From the NCBI GenBank assembly GCA_012520095.1, contig JAAYOV010000009.1:1-55300 (forward strand): 55,300 nt of DNA, written 5' to 3'. Below the pieces are notes generated by a model that searched no databases, had not been told where the DNA came from, and was given only the letters and a program-made list of their open reading frames with translations. The DNA is from Tissierellia bacterium (lineage in GTDB: Bacteria; Bacillota; Clostridia; Peptostreptococcales; Acidaminobacteraceae). The position numbers and the translations under genes were made by a program. Shown here piece by piece: positions 16,231-24,437 of the stretch. Within the stretch, counting starts at the first letter, position 1; each line of letters begins with the position of its first letter.

Positions 16231-17094
16231 TTACAGAAATTCCTCTTCCAATTTTTTTGCCGCAGGCGTGGCGGCAATGCCTCCCAGAGCCGTCTCGCGA
16301 AGAGCTTCGGGCATCAGTTTTCCCACCTGATACATGGCGCTGACAACTTCATCGAATGGGACAAGCGAAACCACTCCCGCCTTTGCCATGTCTGCGCTGA
16401 TAAATGCATTGACGATCCCGGAGGCGTTTCTCAAAGAACATGGGAATTCCACAAATCCTGCAATCGGATCACACACCAGCCCCATCACATGAATCAAAGC
16501 AAAACCGGCTGCATGGAAACACTCTTCCGGCGTCCCTCCGAGGATCTCCGTCAGCCCCGCCGCCGCCATTGCCGCCGCCGTCCCGCATTCTGCCTGACAT
16601 CCGCCGTCAGCTCCGCTGATCGTGGCTTCCTGAGCAATGATCTTCCCGATGGCACCTGCCGTGTAGAGCCCCGGAAGAAGCTCCTGCGCCTCCAGTTCCC
16701 ATTTATCCTGTGCGGCCAAAAGCGCCGCCGGTAAAATTCCCGCGGCTCCTGCTGTCGGGGCTGCAACGATCTTTCCCATCGAAGCGTTGACCTCGGAGAC
16801 AGACAGAGCCTTTGCCACAGAACCCAGGACAAATTCACCCAGGAAGCTATTTTCTTTCCGGTGATTCCAGACTTTGGTCGAAAATCCCCCGCTCATTCCC
16901 GAAAGAGAAAACAGGGGCGTCTCCAACGCCTTGTTTGCCGACTCTTTCATCACCTGTAAAATTTCAAGCATTCTTTGATCGAGTGCCTCTTGCGAAATTC
17001 CGGCACCATCCGCCTCATACTCTCTAAAAAAAGCAGAAACAGGCAGGTTTTTCTGCCTGCACATATCTAAAACAAACTCTGCGCTAAAGTGCAT
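16231..17094 (-). CDS. sdaAA: L-serine dehydratase, iron-sulfur alpha subunit
   Basis: A 287-residue alpha subunit of the two-subunit, iron-sulfur L-serine dehydratase, which turns serine into pyruvate and ammonia. The expected Cys residues are present in GGCQAECGTA and in GLVCDPIAGFVEFPC. The first 90 residues are helical and lead into SGMSGG. It overlaps the start region of sdaAB by 11 bases, with a GGAAGA site inside the upstream gene. Together with serine T-box control of serS in this window it points to active serine use, typical of amino-acid-fermenting anaerobes. Confidence 0.95.
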   Translation of the reverse strand: MHFSAEFVLDMCRQKNLPVSAFFREYEADGAGISQEALDQRMLEILQVMKESANKALETPLFSLSGMSGGFSTKVWNHRKENSFLGEFVLGSVAKALSVSEVNASMGKIVAAPTAGAAGILPAALLAAQDKWELEAQELLPGLYTAGAIGKIIAQEATISGADGGCQAECGTAAAMAAAGLTEILGGTPEECFHAAGFALIHVMGLVCDPIAGFVEFPCSLRNASGIVNAFISADMAKAGVVSLVPFDEVVSAMYQVGKLMPEALRETALGGIAATPAAKKLEEEFL

Positions 17095-17761
17095 TTTCTT
17101 CCTCCACCGCGTCTATTTCCGAAATATGTAAAAAATGCGAATCGGACTTCAGCTCATCAAATACCCTCTGTTCTATCTTTGCGTCGAGTTCGAGCACCAT
17201 CGTCGCCATCTTCCTTGCCCTTGTAACCTTCATCGCGGCAATATTAACTCCGGCAGAGGATATGGCTGCACTGATGCGGCTGATGACACCCGGTCGGTCG
17301 TTATATTCAAAAATCATCGTCGGATAGTCACCGCTAAGAGAGACCGATGTATCATTGATGCGAATCACTTCAATCCTTCCACCGCCTAGGCTGGAACCGA
17401 TGACACTGACTTCCGGCTGATCTCCCCTCATGACAATGCGAACCGTGTTAGGATGAACAAGCCCCAGATCCGCTTCGCGAAAAGAAAATCGGACTCCCTG
17501 CTCTTTTGCCATCTCCAGTGCATAGGGAAGGCGCTCATCGTCCGTATCCATTCCCAAAAGACCCGCCACCAACGCTATGTCGGTGCCATGCCCTTTATAC
17601 GTCTTTGCAAAAGAACCGTGAAGATAGTAATCGACCTCCTTCACGAATGCACCGTAAATCTTTGCTGCGACATTTCCCAAGCGCACGGCTCCTGCGGTAT
17701 GCGAGCTGCTGGGACCGATCATAATCGGACCTAAAATATCAAAAATATCTGTTTCACGCAT
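17084..17761 (-). CDS. sdaAB: L-serine dehydratase, beta subunit
   Basis: A 225-residue beta subunit. It begins with the family motif FDILGPIMIGPSSSHTAGA. A C-terminal ACT domain (about residues 148-215, PGVISRISAAISSAGVNIA) is likely to sense serine, as in related enzymes. The subunit overlaps the MBL-fold gene upstream by eight bases and sdaAA downstream, so all three are translated from one message. Confidence 0.95.
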   Translation of the reverse strand: MRETDIFDILGPIMIGPSSSHTAGAVRLGNVAAKIYGAFVKEVDYYLHGSFAKTYKGHGTDIALVAGLLGMDTDDERLPYALEMAKEQGVRFSFREADLGLVHPNTVRIVMRGDQPEVSVIGSSLGGGRIEVIRINDTSVSLSGDYPTMIFEYNDRPGVISRISAAISSAGVNIAAMKVTRARKMATMVLELDAKIEQRVFDELKSDSHFLHISEIDAVEEENAL

Positions 17762-18491
17762 GGAAATTTACCTTTACATGTTCAACATCGCACGATTCTC
17801 CCTCTTCGGGAAAAAAGAGATTGTGTTCAGAGATATCACTCGCATCATAATCCTGGCGATGCGTAATATAAAACATCTTTTCCGGATAAGAGCGCACAAT
17901 AGGAAGAAGCTCCTCTACCGTCATATGTGTAGCAAGCTTTCCGCTTTTTTTCGTTCCCTCGATGACCATGCAATGGGCTTCATCGATCGCTTCAAGAACC
18001 GGTTCGCAGAGTTCCGTGTCTCCGCTGAAGTAGACGCAGACGTTGTCGTCTCGAAAGACATAGCCGAAACTCGTGATGGCATGCCTTCCGAGAACAGGCT
18101 TGACGCTCAAGCCGCAAAGCTCTATCTCCACCTCCGGCTCCACGACATGAAAACGCACCGAATCAAAAATCGGATATTTGACGACGTCGAGTTCACTGAA
18201 CATCGCCTCAAAATACAACCGGATTTTTTCCTCCAGTCCGTCTGGCCCATATATATGAAGCGTCTTCATATTATTATCTACATACTTTTCCAAAAGCAAA
18301 AATGGAAGCCCTCCCAGATGATCGCCATGAAGATGCGTAATGAAGATCGTATCCACTAAAAGAGCGTATCTCCTGAGAAGTGCATTGCAAGCAGGGGGTG
18401 TGTCGATCAAAATATGACCGTTTACCACCGCGCTTGCTCCATGATGCGTCGTCTTGATCGCCGCTCCCACTCCGATGAATTGTAATTTCAT
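17754..18491 (-). CDS. metallo-beta-lactamase-fold hydrolase (RNase Z-like subfamily)
   Basis: A 245-residue single-domain protein with the metal motif HLHGDHLGG (about residues 53-61), a later Asp in FSGDTELCE and a His in ITHRQDYD near the end. It begins MKLQFIGVGAA, as in small RNase Z/ribonuclease-like MBL proteins. It lacks the flexible arm of true RNase Z, so tRNA processing is not assured; the substrate is unknown. The ATG follows GGGGGAG. It sits between a Tim44-like protein and sdaAB with almost no gaps. Confidence 0.85.
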   Translation of the reverse strand: MKLQFIGVGAAIKTTHHGASAVVNGHILIDTPPACNALLRRYALLVDTIFITHLHGDHLGGLPFLLLEKYVDNNMKTLHIYGPDGLEEKIRLYFEAMFSELDVVKYPIFDSVRFHVVEPEVEIELCGLSVKPVLGRHAITSFGYVFRDDNVCVYFSGDTELCEPVLEAIDEAHCMVIEGTKKSGKLATHMTVEELLPIVRSYPEKMFYITHRQDYDASDISEHNLFFPEEGESCDVEHVKVNFHA

Positions 18492-18499
18492 TGCTCCCC

Positions 18500-19237
18500 C
18501 TACACCAAGCGGAAATCCGTGAGCCTCCAGACATGCATATTGACTTCATGAATCATACTTGAACAATACGGACAGACCTTCGTCCCGAGCGATGTGACGG
18601 GAGCCCCGCACTGCGGGCAAGTCAGTCCCAAGGCTGTCCTGTCTTTTACCTTCGTCGCATCCTGTACGTAAAGATAGTAAGAGGCAAAAATCAGCTGAGA
18701 GCGATAATTGGCGTCTCCCGAAATGACTTTTCCGTCCTTTTCCAATCGGGCAAAAGCCTCGAGAGCCGTCTGAAACGTCAGCCTGACGAGCCCCTGCTCC
18801 TTTTTGTAATCACTGATGACGGTGCGATGTAGCTTGATCTGATCATAATACTGCATCAGCCCCTGCTCTTTAAGCTCTGCGATCCGCGTCATGACGCGTT
18901 GGCGAATATCATCGGGCACCTCCGAAGAGAGGAGATCTACCTTTTGCGAAGAAATCGCCTGAAGAGAGGAGAGGAGGACTCTCTCCGCTTTTCTTTTGAG
19001 TTCATCGACATTGAGCCCGGGGAAGTCTCTTCGGATCGCCGGCATATACACCGGTTCCATCGAATGCAGACTCCTAGGCGTCTTGGAAGCCGTCAATTTT
19101 TCCTGCTGAAGCCCTTCAATCAGATTGTCCGTGCCAAAAAACGTACGGGAAAAATGGCGGATCTTTCGCACACCATAAGCAATGCCGCTTACTGCAATCA
19201 TAAGAGGCACCATCCAAAATAAATAATAGTACGGCAT
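18500..19237 (-). CDS. Tim44-like domain protein with C-terminal zinc ribbon
   Basis: A 245-residue protein with one N-terminal membrane anchor (about residues 4-22), a Tim44-like alpha/beta domain (about 65-200, starting near RRDFPGLNVDELKRKAE) and a zinc ribbon CPQCG...CPYC (about 207-226). Tim44-like domains in bacteria are membrane-bound and of uncertain role. The ribbon suggests metal binding close to the membrane. It has an AGGAG site before its ATG and is followed after 8 bases by the MBL-fold gene. Confidence 0.75.
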   Translation of the reverse strand: MPYYYLFWMVPLMIAVSGIAYGVRKIRHFSRTFFGTDNLIEGLQQEKLTASKTPRSLHSMEPVYMPAIRRDFPGLNVDELKRKAERVLLSSLQAISSQKVDLLSSEVPDDIRQRVMTRIAELKEQGLMQYYDQIKLHRTVISDYKKEQGLVRLTFQTALEAFARLEKDGKVISGDANYRSQLIFASYYLYVQDATKVKDRTALGLTCPQCGAPVTSLGTKVCPYCSSMIHEVNMHVWRLTDFRLV

Positions 19238-19263
19238 AATACTCCTAAATAAAAAGACCGAAA

Positions 19264-19452
19264 CTACAGCGGTCTTTCTCCATTAATCTTTCGAATGCGC
19301 TTTTCCAGTTTGATGCGATCAATCCAGATCTCTTTATTGCAAGTTAAGCACCGCATACGGATGTCCGCACCTTTTCTCGTTATCTCAAACTCCGCTCCAC
19401 CGCATGGATGTTGTTTCTTTGTCTCAATGCGGTCGCCTATTTCCAACTTCAT
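19264..19452 (-). CDS. DUF951 family protein (YyzM-like)
   Basis: A 62-residue protein matching the DUF951 pattern: KLEIGDRIETKKQHPCGG, then EFEITRKGADIRMRCLTC. Cys 17 and the pair C35xxC38 may bind a metal. In Bacillus the yyzM gene lies near rpsF, and it is in the same neighbourhood here. It shares four bases with the end of the CvpA-like gene, so the two are coupled. The function of the family is not known. Confidence 0.85.
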   Translation of the reverse strand: MKLEIGDRIETKKQHPCGGAEFEITRKGADIRMRCLTCNKEIWIDRIKLEKRIRKINGERPL

Positions 19453-20114
19453 CTCGGTGTAAAGAAGTTCGCCAAGATTCCACCGTAATCATAGAAGAAT
19501 TTAGCAAACAGGGATTTATGGTAAATATCATACAAGATGCCGGAGTTGAAAAACATGGCGATATTCTTGGCTGTCACGACGATGACAGCGGCATAGACCA
19601 TGGCCTTCAGAAAAGAGAATACCAGCCCTCCCGCTCGATCTACCGTCGTCAGCCCTGCCATGCGATGTGAGTTTTCAAAGAGAGAGCTGATGAGCCGGAC
19701 GACGATCAGAGTGAAGATGATAAGAAGGATGATTGCCAGGACATTGCTGACAAGCCCCAAACTCAGCTCGCTGAAAACAATTTGATCTTTTTCTTGAAAA
19801 AAGCTTCCCTGCTCAAAGAAGTAATTAAACTCATCGCTCATGTTTAGATTCTTCAGTTCCTGCAAGGTAAACTGCGCCTCTTCATCTAGGGTGTCCAACT
19901 TCGAAAAGAGAGAGTTTCGCAGAAAATCTAAGAGATGGGAGACTCCCGGCATTTTCTCAACACGCACGGCAAACGCGCCAAAATGGCGAAACCCGATATG
20001 GAGCGCCGCCCATAGACTGAGAAAATCAAAAAAGTTTCGAAATAGATTCTTGCGGTACGCCAAAAGCAGGGTCACCGCTGTAATAGCAAGAATAATCAGA
20101 TCCGTTATGTTCAT
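19449..20114 (-). CDS. CvpA-like membrane protein
   Basis: A 221-residue membrane protein with hydrophobic segments at about 4-22, 26-45, 122-145 and 163-185, in the arrangement of CvpA-family proteins. The family pattern DRAGGLVFSFLKA is present near residue 160. A long polar insert (about 55-115) rich in acidic residues separates the two halves. CvpA proteins were linked to colicin V export in E. coli, but their general role is unclear. The ATG follows AGAGGAG. Confidence 0.7.
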   Translation of the reverse strand: MNITDLIILAITAVTLLLAYRKNLFRNFFDFLSLWAALHIGFRHFGAFAVRVEKMPGVSHLLDFLRNSLFSKLDTLDEEAQFTLQELKNLNMSDEFNYFFEQGSFFQEKDQIVFSELSLGLVSNVLAIILLIIFTLIVVRLISSLFENSHRMAGLTTVDRAGGLVFSFLKAMVYAAVIVVTAKNIAMFFNSGILYDIYHKSLFAKFFYDYGGILANFFTPR

Positions 20115-20122
20115 AGTCTCCT

Positions 20123-21280
20123 CTAGTACTGAATTTTCATTATCATAAAACGCTCACCGTCAAACACCGCCAAGCTCTCTTCATCGAGCAAAATGGCTTT
20201 TTTTACGGGAAATTTGAACGTTTCACTCAGGAGCAGCTCTCCCGCTGCGCTGTAGATGTCGAGCACATTTTTATAATAGGCGAGCACAAGCCCCGATCTA
20301 GAATATATATTATCATAGTTTTCTTGGATTTTCACCGAAAACTCTTCCGATTTGCCGCTGAGTGAATACCGTATCAATTCCATTTGCCCGCTTCCCTCAA
20401 TCGGATTGGGATATCCGGAGGTGATGAAAAGGCTCCTGTCTTGTTTTCGCACCGATACCACACGATCAAAATATAAGCGTTCTCCGTCTCGATAGAGGTT
20501 CAAGTCAAGGTTTTGCAGTCCGTCCCGATAGACAAGTACGATGCCGTTATCCCAAAGATATGCGCCGAGCACAAGCCCCGAAAGTTCCACTTCATCCGTG
20601 AAGCGGCCCTCCAACGTATAGAGAAACAGGATGCTCCTGAGTTCTCCGCGAATCTCCCTGAGCGCAAGCACCGCAAGCATATTGTTTTTCAAGGAGTAAT
20701 CTGCACTGGTGATCGTCGCGTTCTCTATCTCGATTAGCTCCGTCGGATACAGATCATTTTCAAAAATTTGAGCTCGTCTATTGTCACTGTAGAAAACCAA
20801 AACACTCCCGTTTGCAAGAAAACTCGCCGATGTGATGGAGTTTCTTCCGAGGATGCTGGCGCGAAGATTGCCATCTTCATCCAATATATAAATATTCCCT
20901 CTTTTTTTCTCCACAACCAGGATCGTCGACTGATGGATATCCAGAAGGATATCTTCGGAAAACTTCTTTTTCCACAATGCCCGTCCGGAGAGATCTTGAA
21001 GAACCAATTCTCCATCGTCAAAATACAAAAGACGATTGTCTTTTGCAAAAATATTGTCCAAACTGTCCGAAGCTCCTCGAGACAGCTTGTAGACCTCTGT
21101 CGTCACCAGCTTCATCTTCGCATCGGAAGGTTCTTCCTGTTCCGGCACAAAGTACTGATACAAATTCATGCCTATCAATCCTGCGATCATCAGTCCGAGG
21201 ATTGCAAAGATGAGCCTGTAGCGAGGTTTAGCGCCGGGCGACGGGTTCGTATTGGTAGAAGTATGTGATGATCTTTCCAT
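20123..21280 (-). CDS. DUF5711-like membrane-anchored protein, likely beta-propeller
   Basis: A protein of about 385 residues with a short polar N terminus, one membrane helix (about residues 25-46) and a large outer domain with repeated beta-strand units (LLYFDDGELVLQD, SILVVEKKRGNIYILDEDG, ITSADYSLKNNMLAVL, GLVLAYYKNVLDIY) that suggest a beta-propeller. It is likely a surface-facing membrane protein; no enzyme motif is visible. The start is uncertain: ATG 21280 is used here, and ATG 21337 is also in frame; both lie inside the methyltransferase gene and neither has a strong ribosome site. A CvpA-like gene follows after 8 bases. Confidence 0.65.
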   Translation of the reverse strand: MERSSHTSTNTNPSPGAKPRYRLIFAILGLMIAGLIGMNLYQYFVPEQEEPSDAKMKLVTTEVYKLSRGASDSLDNIFAKDNRLLYFDDGELVLQDLSGRALWKKKFSEDILLDIHQSTILVVEKKRGNIYILDEDGNLRASILGRNSITSASFLANGSVLVFYSDNRRAQIFENDLYPTELIEIENATITSADYSLKNNMLAVLALREIRGELRSILFLYTLEGRFTDEVELSGLVLGAYLWDNGIVLVYRDGLQNLDLNLYRDGERLYFDRVVSVRKQDRSLFITSGYPNPIEGSGQMELIRYSLSGKSEEFSVKIQENYDNIYSRSGLVLAYYKNVLDIYSAAGELLLSETFKFPVKKAILLDEESLAVFDGERFMIMKIQY

Positions 21281-22346
21281 TATTAAACTTTCTGACTCGG
21301 GTGGGTTTTCTGCTTTTTGCCTGAGAAAAATATGCATCCCCGCTCAACACCCCTAAACGGAATGTGTCGAGCTGCAGTATTTGACGATCAAAGAGGTGAT
21401 TGAGCTCGATCATCTCTTGTCTTGTTCCCATGCGCTCCCCATAGGGCATATTTGTTACGATCGTGCCCCGGCGAAGCGACGTGGAAAACTCTTCAAGATC
21501 GCGGCATTGAAAGTGAATTAAACTGTCGAGGCCGAAACTTGCCGCGTTCTTTCTCGCCTTGCGAATCGCCTTGGGGTCTTTGTCGTAGCCTTGAATAACC
21601 GTATTCGCAGGAGTAATTCGCGAGCGCATGATGTCACGGATCTCCTGTGCTTTCAAGGGATCTAAAATCCCCCATTTTTCAAATAGAAAGTCCCTCTCAA
21701 GTCCCGGCGGACGATTGGTGGCGATCATGGCCGCTTCAATTGCAAGCGTTCCGGATCCGCACATTGGATCGATAAAGGGGCCTTTTCCAAACCAGCGACT
21801 CAAAAGAATGAGCGACGCTCCTATATTTTCCCGAATCGGAGCAATATGTCCGCTCACTCGGTACCCTCTTTTATGCAAGGGCTCCCCGGAAGTATCTAAA
21901 AGAAGCATGGCCTCATCTCGCTCCATTCGAAGCATAAGGGGATAATCGATGCCGTCTTCCGGAAGAATCTTCATTTTATATGCTCTGCCAAGCCGCTCGG
22001 CTACCGCTTTTTTTGTAATGCTTTGAATGTCTCGAAGAGAAAAGAGCTGTGATTTAAAACTCCTTGCATTGACGTGAAAGCGTCCGTTTGAAGGAAGTAC
22101 ATCTTCCAACGGCAAACGCATGATGCCGTCAAAAAGAGCATCAAAACTTTTGGCTTCCCAGCGGCCTAAGACTAAGAAGACGCGCTCCGCGCTTCGAAGA
22201 CTCGCATTTGCCCAAACGAGAGCATCGAGATCTGCGCAAAAAAGACATAATCCCGGAGTTGTGCGCTCCACCTCAAAGCCCAACAGGGTCAATTCATTTT
22301 TCAGCACGCCTTCCATCGCAAAAGAAGTGGTGGCAAGAAATTCCAT
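21228..22346 (-). CDS. THUMP-domain 23S rRNA guanine-N2 methyltransferase (RlmL/YpsC-like)
   Basis: A 372-residue protein with an N-terminal THUMP/ferredoxin-like RNA-binding region (about 1-155) and a class I methyltransferase domain. The SAM motif DPMCGSGTLAIEAA is near residue 190. The catalytic motif reads TNMPYGERMG near residue 302, where Met replaces the first Pro of the usual NPPY. The best-known relatives make m2G2445 in 23S rRNA. The gene has its own extended -10 promoter (22367-22375) and overlaps the start of the DUF5711-like gene. Confidence 0.88.
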   Translation of the reverse strand: MEFLATTSFAMEGVLKNELTLLGFEVERTTPGLCLFCADLDALVWANASLRSAERVFLVLGRWEAKSFDALFDGIMRLPLEDVLPSNGRFHVNARSFKSQLFSLRDIQSITKKAVAERLGRAYKMKILPEDGIDYPLMLRMERDEAMLLLDTSGEPLHKRGYRVSGHIAPIRENIGASLILLSRWFGKGPFIDPMCGSGTLAIEAAMIATNRPPGLERDFLFEKWGILDPLKAQEIRDIMRSRITPANTVIQGYDKDPKAIRKARKNAASFGLDSLIHFQCRDLEEFSTSLRRGTIVTNMPYGERMGTRQEMIELNHLFDRQILQLDTFRLGVLSGDAYFSQAKSRKPTRVRKFNNGKIITYFYQYEPVARR

Positions 22347-22366
22347 CTCATTTACCTCGTCGGCTC

Positions 22367-22375
22367 ATTATACCA
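22367..22375 (-). promoter_or_regulatory. extended -10 promoter of the THUMP methyltransferase gene
   Basis: The minus strand reads TGGTATAAT about 20 bases before the start codon. The -35 region is weak, as at the two other extended -10 promoters in this window. Confidence 0.55.
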
Positions 22376-22491
22376 TAGGAACAAACGTTGTTTCGGTGCT
22401 CAACGCACCAAAAACAAATATTCTATACTCATATACTTCCCGCTCTTTTTCTCAAGACCGTCCGGCATTTATTCCTATCCTACTGCGCATG

Positions 22492-23202
22492 CTATTTTCT
22501 TCCTACATACGATAGAATCTCCCTCCACGCCTTCTTCATAGCCCCCGGAAAGAGGATGCATCCCAGATCCCTCGCAAGAAGAATGCTCTGTTCTTTAAGG
22601 GGAGTCGCTCTCCACGAGGAGCGAAGCACAAACAACTCGGCAGGCAGGTCTTTTCTCTCCCCGGCCAGTTCAAAGAGACTCTCTGTCTTTCCGTCCCAAA
22701 AGAAGAGATGAATCTCCTCGGGATCGCCCTTTTCAAAAGAAAGATGCAGATTTGCCCTCGTCTTCGTCAGTCTCCCCTCAAGAGCGCTTCTTCGAAGAAT
22801 GGCCTCCTCGAGAAACTCTTCCTTCCAGCTTTCTCCTTCATAAGAGTGCACAAAGTCGTTTTCTTTTAAAAGAAACAAGACGAAGCGGACGATCGCCTCC
22901 ATCGGTCCCAACAGATGCAAGACATCCGGCAATAACGGAGGCTCTCGCAGTTTTCCGGTGAAGCGAAGACGCGGATACTCCGAAGAAGAGATACCGGCCG
23001 CCTCTTTCGACGCTCTGTATACCCACTGGCCACGATTCAACGCCTCCAACTTCTCTGTGTTGGATAGATCGTCAATCACATAGATAAAGTCCGCTTCCGG
23101 CGCCTTCTTCCACTTTTGCATGTCGACCAAAAGAAAAGAACTCCCTCCGGGGAGTCTGCGAACCACGCCTTCTATATCCTTGCCGTCATAAATAATCTTC
23201 AT
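22492..23202 (-). CDS. hypothetical protein
   Basis: A 236-residue protein that I do not recognise. It has no signal peptide or clear membrane helix, though FVLFLLKEND near residue 118 is hydrophobic. The first 60 residues alternate strand-like hydrophobics (MKIIYDGKDIEG, SSFLLVDMQKW, FIYVIDDLS), and the rest is mixed and charged. ATG 23202 is preceded by GGAGGAG at good spacing, which argues for real translation and against the longer frame from 23232. It lies 51 bases after thpR and 120 bases before the methyltransferase promoter. No function can be offered. Confidence 0.6.
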   Translation of the reverse strand: MKIIYDGKDIEGVVRRLPGGSSFLLVDMQKWKKAPEADFIYVIDDLSNTEKLEALNRGQWVYRASKEAAGISSSEYPRLRFTGKLREPPLLPDVLHLLGPMEAIVRFVLFLLKENDFVHSYEGESWKEEFLEEAILRRSALEGRLTKTRANLHLSFEKGDPEEIHLFFWDGKTESLFELAGERKDLPAELFVLRSSWRATPLKEQSILLARDLGCILFPGAMKKAWREILSYVGRK

Positions 23203-23253
23203 ATCTCCTCCGAGATCATCGTAAACCTCCAAGGAGTGAATCTCTACACCTTT

Positions 23254-23796
23254 TCAAGATTGATTCAACAAGGAAGAGCTCCGTGATGATTTCTCATATA
23301 TGGATGTATACACCATTTTGCCGGCGATGCGCTCCGATTTCATGAGTTTCACACTTTCAACCGTCTGTCCGAACTTCTCGATCAAACGAGGAGACGCATT
23401 CGTGACAATCTCTCTTCCTAGTGTAATATGCGGACTGAATCTGCGCTTTTCAATTTGAAATCCGGCTTCTCTTAAATTGTCGGTCAATTCTGCGTGCAGC
23501 TGTGTCAACGGTTGGTTCTCGCTCACGCCTGCCCACCAGAGATCGCCTCCTCTTCGCCGAAATCGGTCAATGCGGCCTATGTGGATAGAAAACGGCTTGA
23601 ACTCAACTCTGTCCATAGCGGACTTCGCCTCGCCCAGCTGTTTATCATCACATTCTCCGAGAAAAGCGAGTGTCAAATGTAAATTTTCGGAAGGAGTAAA
23701 ACGCCCTTGCATAGATTCCATGCGCAACTCGTCGCGAAGAGCGACCAATTTCATCCGAAATTCCGCATGGAAGTCAATAGCGATGAACAACCGCAT
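23254..23796 (-). CDS. thpR: RNA 2',3'-cyclic phosphodiesterase (2H family)
   Basis: A 180-residue 2H phosphoesterase with both catalytic HxT motifs: HLTLAFLGE (about residue 45) and PHITLGR (about 129). It opens with RLFIAIDF, typical of ThpR (formerly LigT), which opens RNA 2',3'-cyclic phosphates. The ATG follows a GGAG site. It is the first gene of a small group with the unknown protein at 22492-23202. Confidence 0.93.
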   Translation of the reverse strand: MRLFIAIDFHAEFRMKLVALRDELRMESMQGRFTPSENLHLTLAFLGECDDKQLGEAKSAMDRVEFKPFSIHIGRIDRFRRRGGDLWWAGVSENQPLTQLHAELTDNLREAGFQIEKRRFSPHITLGREIVTNASPRLIEKFGQTVESVKLMKSERIAGKMVYTSIYEKSSRSSSLLNQS

Positions 23797-23978
23797 GTCA
23801 TAGCTCCTTTCATAAGAGTCGCTCTTTGAATAATATAGAATGCATTTCCTATAGCGAAATCATAGCAAAAAATCACTTTTGTAGGCATTTTGGATTTCGG
23901 AAAAGCCCATAAAACAGGGCTTCCAAGCAAGTGTCATTTACTTGACATCAGGAGTGTTATGATTTCAGCAATAACAAG

Positions 23979-24377
23979 CTAATCATGCCATTTCATCTCT
24001 AAAATAGCCTCAATGAATTGTTCAGGTAAGTCGGCATGGATATTGTGGTCGGATTCATAACCTGACATGAGAATACTGCCTTTAATCAAAGACTGCACTT
24101 CCTTCGCATCCTTTTCATCCATTGCAGAAAGCAGAATGCCATTTTCATCATAATAACCGGGCGCGGTCTCTTTTGATGGCGCAACATGCATAATGATTGT
24201 CAGACATTCAATTTCACGTAAAGCTCCTCTTTGGTCAAATCCCTCAAACCAGGAGAAGTCATAAAAGGTATTTCCAAACCTCAGGTCATACATACCTGTC
24301 CTATCCTGCATATTCCGTGTAAGAAAAACCAGCCCGTTCAACCCGATTTCTGGAGGATAGTACCAAACGATGGGCAT
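23979..24377 (-). CDS. hypothetical protein, acidic, possibly immunity-like
   Basis: A 132-residue soluble acidic protein with many aromatic residues (WYYPPEIG, YDFSWFEGFD, EMKWHD). I do not recognise the family. Its composition resembles small acidic cytoplasmic proteins found singly beside accessory genes, but that is only an impression. An AAGGAG site stands about nine bases before the ATG. It lies 60 bases downstream of the AbiE toxin gene, in the same orientation, so it could be a passenger of that unit. A weak hairpin (23903-23922) follows the gene. Confidence 0.5.
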   Translation of the reverse strand: MPIVWYYPPEIGLNGLVFLTRNMQDRTGMYDLRFGNTFYDFSWFEGFDQRGALREIECLTIIMHVAPSKETAPGYYDENGILLSAMDEKDAKEVQSLIKGSILMSGYESDHNIHADLPEQFIEAILEMKWHD

Positions 24378-24437
24378 TTTTTCGCTGTTCTCCTTTTTTC
24401 TTTTTCATTATCCCAAACAGATCGTTTTTTCTTGTTT

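Noticed and set aside
23903-23922. Hairpin AAGCCC/GGGCTT after the gene at 23979
   Set aside because: The stem is only six bp and the following T run is short, so I do not call it a terminator with confidence.
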